Below the pieces are notes generated by a model, which worked only from the letters and a program-made list of their open reading frames with translations, did not search any database and was not told the origin of the DNA. Below, piece after piece: positions 5,152 to 6,343 of a stretch of 6,343 nucleotides of DNA. This stretch comes from Treponema sp. UBA3819 (lineage in GTDB: Bacteria > Spirochaetota > Spirochaetia > Treponematales > Treponemataceae). The position numbers and the translations under genes were made by a program. The DNA is taken from positions 1-6,343 of the forward strand of contig DFDV01000094.1 of the NCBI GenBank assembly GCA_002369025.1, in the 5' to 3' direction. Position 1 is the first letter of the stretch; every line of letters starts with the position of its first letter.

Positions 5152-6343
5152 TTAGAGTGAGAAATTGACATAAATCGGCAAGTGCATTGAGCCGGTTCCA
5201 CCATAAGGAGCAACGCCAGTCCAGCGCAAATCGAAGGCTGTTGTGACTTTTGCCTTGTCATTGATTTTGATTTCACATGCAGGGGTGATGGCAAAAGTAT
5301 TTGCCTCCGGACTTGAAGCCTTCCAGTTGGTATTCTTGTTCTGTACTGTTGCCAAGAAGCGGATGTTGTCTCCAGCCTTTACGGATGCAGAAATCATGTT
5401 CCACATAGCCATGCTGTCTGAACTGTCCGCTGCTTTCGGAGACAGTTTGTAGCCAGAGATGTTGTGCATGGTTGTTACGGCAACTTTTTCAGTGATTGCA
5501 TAGCGCAAGCGCAGGTCTACACCCCATTCTGTGTAATCAAAGCGCTTTGCCTCAGCAATCTTGTCGCCCTGGTTGTAGATACCCATTGAGAAGCCGACTG
5601 TAGCAGACAGCTTTTCAACCATGAGCGGGCTCAGGAAGACACCAAAGGCGTATGCATTCTGCTTGAGGGTCTTAAAGTCTACGTTTAACTTGAACAAATC
5701 GTCCAGACGGAGTGCAATCTGACCGACAAAACCAGCATTAAGATCTGTTCCGTCAGCCTTACCTTCGTTGTAGAGAGTTGTTGTGGTCACATCTTTAAGT
5801 TTACTGGTTTGTGCACTGAAAGGATTATCAGTTTTATCCATTTTGAACGGTGAACCTTGCAAGCCAACCAAGCCGAATTTGAACATCAGGCTGCCGGGCA
5901 GCACGTCGTTGAGTGTATAAGCCAAAACGGTTGACATATTGCCATTGCCTGTAAGGTTATCAACATCCCCTGCAACCATACCGTTCATTACGCCAGGCTT
6001 GAACGCCTCATAGAAAACACCATCGAGTTCGCCACCATCGCCCTTAATGCGGTTTACCCAGCGGGCATCCCACTTGCCGGAAGTAATCTGCAGGTTTCCT
6101 ACCGGCAGACCGAATGTCAAATATCCATAGAACTGGTCAAGTTCCAGTTTTGTAGCTGCGGGTGCATCTGCATTATCGCCATCCGTTAAGTCAAAGTCCA
6201 AAACAATACCAGCTATATCGTTCTTAAAACCAAGATTCAGACAATCTTTACGATAGATGTTTGTCATCGTATTGGTTTTGTTTCCGAGTATTGCAGTTCC
6301 CTTATAGTCGAAAGACATTTCGGCAAATGCAATCCCTGCAATC
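5152..6343 (-). CDS. Outer-membrane beta-barrel (porin-like) protein, 5' partial
   Basis: The frame is open to the window edge. The Met at 6318 is not the start: upstream in frame the sequence reads IAGIAFA then EMSFDYKG, i.e. the end of a signal peptide (AFA|E), so the true start lies about 10-15 codons outside the window. The mature part is a strand-rich barrel ('GYLTFGLPVGNLQITSGKWD', 'WGVDLRLRYAITEKVAVTT') ending 'MHLPIYVNFSL', with Leu rather than the usual aromatic at the end. It is a divergent paralogue of the next gene: 'FDYTEWGVDLRLRY' parallels 'FTDWSVDLRARV', and 'FGVFLSPLMVEKLSATVG' parallels 'FGLYLQPKIVNPLILTVG'. Probably first in a two-gene unit. Role: porin or surface protein; substrate unknown. 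Confidence 0.8.
   Translation of the reverse strand, partial: IAGIAFAEMSFDYKGTAILGNKTNTMTNIYRKDCLNLGFKNDIAGIVLDFDLTDGDNADAPAATKLELDQFYGYLTFGLPVGNLQITSGKWDARWVNRIKGDGGELDGVFYEAFKPGVMNGMVAGDVDNLTGNGNMSTVLAYTLNDVLPGSLMFKFGLVGLQGSPFKMDKTDNPFSAQTSKLKDVTTTTLYNEGKADGTDLNAGFVGQIALRLDDLFKLNVDFKTLKQNAYAFGVFLSPLMVEKLSATVGFSMGIYNQGDKIAEAKRFDYTEWGVDLRLRYAITEKVAVTTMHNISGYKLSPKAADSSDSMAMWNMISASVKAGDNIRFLATVQNKNTNWKASSPEANTFAITPACEIKINDKAKVTTAFDLRWTGVAPYGGTGSMHLPIYVNFSL

Noticed and set aside
5046..5294. 82-codon minus-strand frame spanning the porin intergenic gap
   Set aside because: Overlaps the ends of two well-supported genes in another frame and has no independent start signal.

Overview
The window looks like an accessory stretch of a host-associated spirochete chromosome, most likely a gut or oral Treponema-type organism. 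That is inference from three things: two tandem outer-membrane beta-barrel proteins of treponemal style, an Rpn-family nuclease gene bordered by degenerate 'cagatg / acacggat' repeats, and moderate-to-low GC. No rRNA, tRNA or CRISPR array was seen.

Layout. Positions 1-80 hold a repeat with inverted arms whose distal arm supplies the stop codon of the first gene. Positions 64-1251 (minus) encode an Rpn/PD-(D/E)XK nuclease (PDDEXK_2 type) enlarged by ten 21-bp tandem units that encode a Gln-rich heptad array. A 22-bp copy of the left repeat recurs in direct orientation at 1431-1452, upstream of the gene, so the nuclease gene lies between repeats. Positions 1597-3674 (plus) look like a gene graveyard. 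A short membrane-peptide frame ends in an ATGA overlap with a second membrane-anchored reading frame. That second frame is broken once by a frameshift at an AAA run (1862-1864) and once by an in-frame TGA (2335-2337), and its protein-like sequence resumes to 2448. It is followed by a broken COG2865-type ATP-binding protein (AlbA_2 + GHKL ATPase + winged helix) that has lost about 32 codons out of frame near 2760. Positions 3727-3792 carry two back-to-back palindromes, one a bidirectional intrinsic terminator. Positions 3794-6343 (minus) hold two co-oriented paralogous beta-barrel genes 44 nt apart. The upstream one runs off the window; the ATG at 6318 is internal and its signal-peptide end is still visible.

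How the parts relate. The two porin-like genes are probably one transcript ending at the double hairpin, which also stops transcription arriving from the decayed plus-strand genes. The Rpn gene and its repeats look like an independent mobile or recombination-prone unit. I see no convincing intact novel system. The most unusual item is the decayed three-piece membrane-protein locus at 1597-2448, whose family I cannot name.
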